A stretch of DNA of 64,000 nucleotides from an uncultured Oscillospiraceae bacterium. Lineage in GTDB: Bacteria > Bacillota > Clostridia > Oscillospirales > Acutalibacteraceae. Where the stretch lies: the NCBI GenBank assembly GCA_900539165.1, contig UQAZ01000002.1, positions 62,001 through 126,000 of the forward strand, given 5' to 3'. The notes under the pieces are model-generated. The model had not been told where the DNA came from. It was given only the letters and a program-made list of their open reading frames with translations, and did not search any database. The first letter of the stretch is position 1. Each line of letters opens with the position of its first letter. Shown here piece after piece: positions 61,378-64,000 of the stretch. The position numbers were made by a program, and so were the translations under genes.

Positions 61378-63717
61378 ATGAGGCTGAACGAGCTAAAGCC
61401 GGGCGAAACTGCGGTAATAAAATCCGTGTCCGGTGAGGGTGCGCTGAGACAGCATTTCCTTGATATGGGCGTAATACCAACGGTGGAAATAACCCTTGTA
61501 AAATACGCTCCGATGGGCGACCCGATAGAATTTAGAATACACGACTATGAGCTAACTCTGAGACTTGACGATGCAAAGAAAATCGAGGTTGACAAGGAAG
61601 CATTGTCAAAGAAAAGACAAGCCTCCAAAAGGTTAAGCACGATAGAGCATCCGGGACTCGGAGAGGGCGGTCGCTACCACTCAAAGGAACACGAAAATCC
61701 GCTTCCTGCGGACACGGTATTATCCTTTGCGCTGGCAGGAAACCAAAACTGCGGAAAGACCACATTGTTTAATCAGCTCACAGGCTCTAATCAGCACGTG
61801 GGAAATTTTCCGGGTGTGACGGTTGACAGGAAAAGCGGCATTATTAAAGGCTACCCGAACACAGAGGTAGTTGACCTGCCGGGAATATATTCCCTCTCTC
61901 CTTACACAAGCGAGGAAATTGTATCAAGGCAGTACATACTTGACGAAAAGCCTACGGGCATAATAAATATAGTTGACGCAACAAACATTGAGCGAAACCT
62001 TTATTTGACAATGCAGCTGATGGAACTTGAAATACCGATGGTGCTTGCGCTGAATATGATGGACGAGGTAAAGGGCAACGGCGGAGCAATACACATCAAC
62101 GAAACAGAAGAACTGCTCGGAATACCGGTTGTTCCCATTTCGGCATCAAAGAACGAGGGCGTTGAGGAACTTGTGCGTCACGCAGTCCATGTGGCAAAAT
62201 ACAGAGAAAAGCCGAGCAGATGCGATTTCTGCGAGGACAACGAAAGCACGGGTGCGGTGCACAGATGCATACACGCAATAATGCACCTGATTGAGGACCA
62301 TGCAAGAGCCGCACAAATTCCTGTGAGATTTGCGGCGACAAAACTCGTTGAGGGCGATGAAATGGTTATGAACGCCCTGAAACTCGACGAAAACGAAAAG
62401 CAATTTGTTGAAGCGATAATCGTTCAAATGGAAGAAGAGCGAGGACTTGACAGAGCCGCCGCAATAGCGGATATGCGTTTTTCTTTTATTACAAAACTTG
62501 TTGAACAATGCGTTGTAAAGCCTAAGGAGAGCAAGGAGAGCGTACGAAGCAGAAACATCGACAAAATTCTCACGGGTAAATATACTGCACTTCCCTCTTT
62601 TGCTGTTATTATGGCGCTGATTTTTTGGCTTACATTCGGCGTAATCGGTGCAAAGCTTCAGCAATTACTCGAATACCTGATTACTCTTGTGACCAACGGA
62701 GTTGACGCAGGACTTACAAAACTTAATGTAAACGAGGTACTTCATTCGCTGATAATAGACGGTGTTTTTGAGGGCGTGGGAAGCGTATTGAGTTTTTTGC
62801 CGATAATCGTTACGCTGTTTTTATTCCTGTCACTGCTTGAGGACACGGGATATATGGCAAGAGTTGCGTTCGTTATGGATAAACTCCTCAGAAAAATAGG
62901 CTTATCGGGCAGAAGTATCGTGCCTATGCTTATCGGTTTCGGATGCAGCGTTCCTGCTGTTATGTCGAGCCGAACACTTCCGTCGGAGCGAGACAGAAAA
63001 ATGACAATAATGCTCATACCGTTTATGAGCTGTACGGCAAAACTGCCTATTTACAGCTATTTTACGAGCGTATTTTTCCCCGACAAAAAGGTTCTTGTAA
63101 TGGTGCTTTTATACTTCGGCGGAATTTTGACCGGTTTAATCGTGGCCTCCGTCGCAAAAAAGACGGCATTCAGAGGAGAGGCTGTACCGTTTGTTATGGA
63201 ACTGCCAAACTACCGTTTGCCGAGTGCAAAGACCACTTTGCAACTTCTGTGGGAAAAGGCAAAGGACTTTTTGACAAGAGCGTTTACCGTAATATTCATT
63301 GCAACAATAGTAATTTGGTTCTTGAAAACCTTTAACTTCCACCTTGAGCTTGTCGACTCCTCAAAGGACAGCATGCTTGCTTCCATCGCAGGCTTTATTG
63401 CTCCGATATTTGCGCCTCTCGGCTTCGGCGATTGGAGAATGTCAACATCGCTCATTACAGGCTTTATTGCAAAGGAAAGCGTTATTTCAACTCTTTCTGT
63501 ACTGTTTACAGGCACAGGCGAACTGACAAGCATAATGTCAACCAAAGCAGCGGCGTCATTCCTTACATTCTGTCTGCTTTACACCCCTTGTGTTGCGGCT
63601 GTCACATCCGTTAAGAGAGAACTTGGCAGAAAATGGGCAATAGGTGTTGTCGCACTTCAATGCACAGTAGCGTGGCTTATGGCAGGAGCTGTATATTTGG
63701 TGGGCGGATTAGTGTAA
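61378..63717 (+). CDS. feoB: Ferrous iron transporter, FeoA-FeoB fusion
   Basis: 779 residues. Residues 1 to about 75 are a FeoA SH3-like domain (LKPGETAVIKSVSGEG, FLDMGVIP). A linker leads to the FeoB G-domain (GNQNCGKTTLFNQLTG near residue 120; VVDLPGIYSL; LNMMDE) and a polytopic Fe2+ permease (GRSIVPMLIGFGCSVPA). FeoA is normally a separate gene. Iron supply fits the many Fe-S proteins encoded nearby. Confidence 0.94.
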   Translation: MRLNELKPGETAVIKSVSGEGALRQHFLDMGVIPTVEITLVKYAPMGDPIEFRIHDYELTLRLDDAKKIEVDKEALSKKRQASKRLSTIEHPGLGEGGRYHSKEHENPLPADTVLSFALAGNQNCGKTTLFNQLTGSNQHVGNFPGVTVDRKSGIIKGYPNTEVVDLPGIYSLSPYTSEEIVSRQYILDEKPTGIINIVDATNIERNLYLTMQLMELEIPMVLALNMMDEVKGNGGAIHINETEELLGIPVVPISASKNEGVEELVRHAVHVAKYREKPSRCDFCEDNESTGAVHRCIHAIMHLIEDHARAAQIPVRFAATKLVEGDEMVMNALKLDENEKQFVEAIIVQMEEERGLDRAAAIADMRFSFITKLVEQCVVKPKESKESVRSRNIDKILTGKYTALPSFAVIMALIFWLTFGVIGAKLQQLLEYLITLVTNGVDAGLTKLNVNEVLHSLIIDGVFEGVGSVLSFLPIIVTLFLFLSLLEDTGYMARVAFVMDKLLRKIGLSGRSIVPMLIGFGCSVPAVMSSRTLPSERDRKMTIMLIPFMSCTAKLPIYSYFTSVFFPDKKVLVMVLLYFGGILTGLIVASVAKKTAFRGEAVPFVMELPNYRLPSAKTTLQLLWEKAKDFLTRAFTVIFIATIVIWFLKTFNFHLELVDSSKDSMLASIAGFIAPIFAPLGFGDWRMSTSLITGFIAKESVISTLSVLFTGTGELTSIMSTKAAASFLTFCLLYTPCVAAVTSVKRELGRKWAIGVVALQCTVAWLMAGAVYLVGGLV

Positions 63718-63823
63718 CGATTTTACATTGTCTTAATAAATAATGTAAACCCAACCGTCACACCTACTGCGTGCCACCTCACTTGATAAGGGCGGCATTA
63801 GGCATTAAAAGAAATATTAGGTA

Positions 63824-63861
63824 AATACCGTCTTGCTTGATAAGTAAGGCGGTATTTTTAT
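63824..63861 (+). terminator. Terminator after feoAB
   Basis: 13-bp stem (63824-63836 with 63844-63856) with loop TTGATAA and T5. The stretch 63718-63823 holds short GC-rich segments and no gene. Confidence 0.8.
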
Positions 63862-63862
63862 G

Positions 63863-63891
63863 TTTACATAAATAATGTATTATGTTATAAT
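63863..63891 (+). promoter_or_regulatory. Sigma-A type promoter of the last gene
   Basis: TTTACA (63863-63868), 17-nt spacer, perfect TATAAT (63886-63891), 29 nt before the start codon. Confidence 0.65.
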
Positions 63892-63920
63892 TAGATGATA
63901 TTATAATACAGGTGAAAGAT

Positions 63921-64000
63921 ATGATTGAAAGAGTAAACGACAAAAATTTAGCCGAATATGAGGCTTTTATAAAAAGACATCCAAAGGGACTTTTCCAGCA
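63921..64000 (+). CDS. FemAB/GNAT-like protein, N-terminal start only (partial)
   Basis: ATG after AGGTGAAAG. The 26 visible residues contain AFIKRHPKGLFQQ, a pattern typical of FemAB-type lipid II aminoacyltransferases. The rest lies beyond the window, so the call is tentative. Confidence 0.5.
   Translation, partial: MIERVNDKNLAEYEAFIKRHPKGLFQ

Noticed and set aside
63740..63810. GC-rich segment after feoAB that resembles repeats seen in gut Clostridia
   Set aside because: Only one copy occurs in the window, so a repeat claim cannot be supported.

Overview
The window looks like chromosome from a spore-forming, strictly anaerobic Clostridia gut commensal, probably in or near Oscillospiraceae/Ruminococcaceae. 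The evidence is moderate GC, strong AGGAGG ribosome sites, sigma-A type promoters, sporulation genes (spoVFA-spoVFB for dipicolinate, yabP-yabQ with divIC), a six-subunit Rnf complex, Rex, formate-THF ligase, and cytoplasmic glycosidases for host-type glycans. Family placement is inference. No rRNA genes, CRISPR arrays or insertion sequences were seen.

Layout. 1-5.1 kb: the end of an unknown gene, rpiB, tsaB-tsaE, fhs, and a divergent SEDS gene (rodA-like). 5.2-15.6 kb (minus): cca, a GH38 alpha-mannosidase, a NifU-like protein, a phosphoglucomutase, a GPH/MFS sugar transporter with a very long charged tail, and a GH29 alpha-fucosidase. None of the glycosidases has a signal peptide, so the set reads as uptake and cytoplasmic breakdown of mannose- and fucose-containing oligosaccharides. 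15.8-17.8 kb: groES-groEL under a CIRCE operator. 17.9-21.5 kb: two unknown membrane proteins, an RNA methyltransferase, divIC, yabQ and yabP. 21.6-22.0 kb: tRNA-Leu(GAG) followed by a structured repeat. 22.1-31.1 kb: rnfCDGEAB, then a PplA-like lipoprotein, apbE, an FMN-binding protein, a NusG-II protein and a Gx transporter. This is an extracytosolic flavin/electron-transfer locus. 31.1-37.3 kb (minus): potABCD with a HAD phosphatase, then spoVFA-spoVFB. 37.4-45.3 kb: murC, a GNAT enzyme, a degenerate PTS-like protein, mazF, cdaA-cdaR, a cysteine desulfurase with a DUF3343 protein, and an acidic unknown. 45.4-53.7 kb: nadE, a fucose-isomerase-like protein, a GH18 lipoprotein and a heterodimeric ABC exporter. 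53.8-55.4 kb: a Gfo/Idh/MocA oxidoreductase and an orphan PqqD/RRE protein. 55.4-56.6 kb: tRNA-Leu(CAG), a tandem array of the same structured repeat, and a decayed prophage fragment. 56.6-61.2 kb (minus): aconitase, isocitrate dehydrogenase, rex and an unknown gene. 61.4-63.7 kb: a FeoA-FeoB fusion, then the start of a FemAB-like gene.

The most unusual signal is a family of about 200-bp units downstream of both tRNA-Leu genes. Each unit ends in a copy of the tRNA 3' end, preceded by a conserved two-stem fold whose stems covary among three copies. Two units also carry a reverse complement of their own tRNA T-arm. The third copy ends inside a prophage-type Prp gene. I do not recognise this family. 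It could be a small tRNA-targeting mobile element, a structured RNA, or nested integration scars. The second highlight is the coupling of Rnf with a PplA/ApbE-type flavinylation module, including an apbE gene that appears to be transcribed without a leader.
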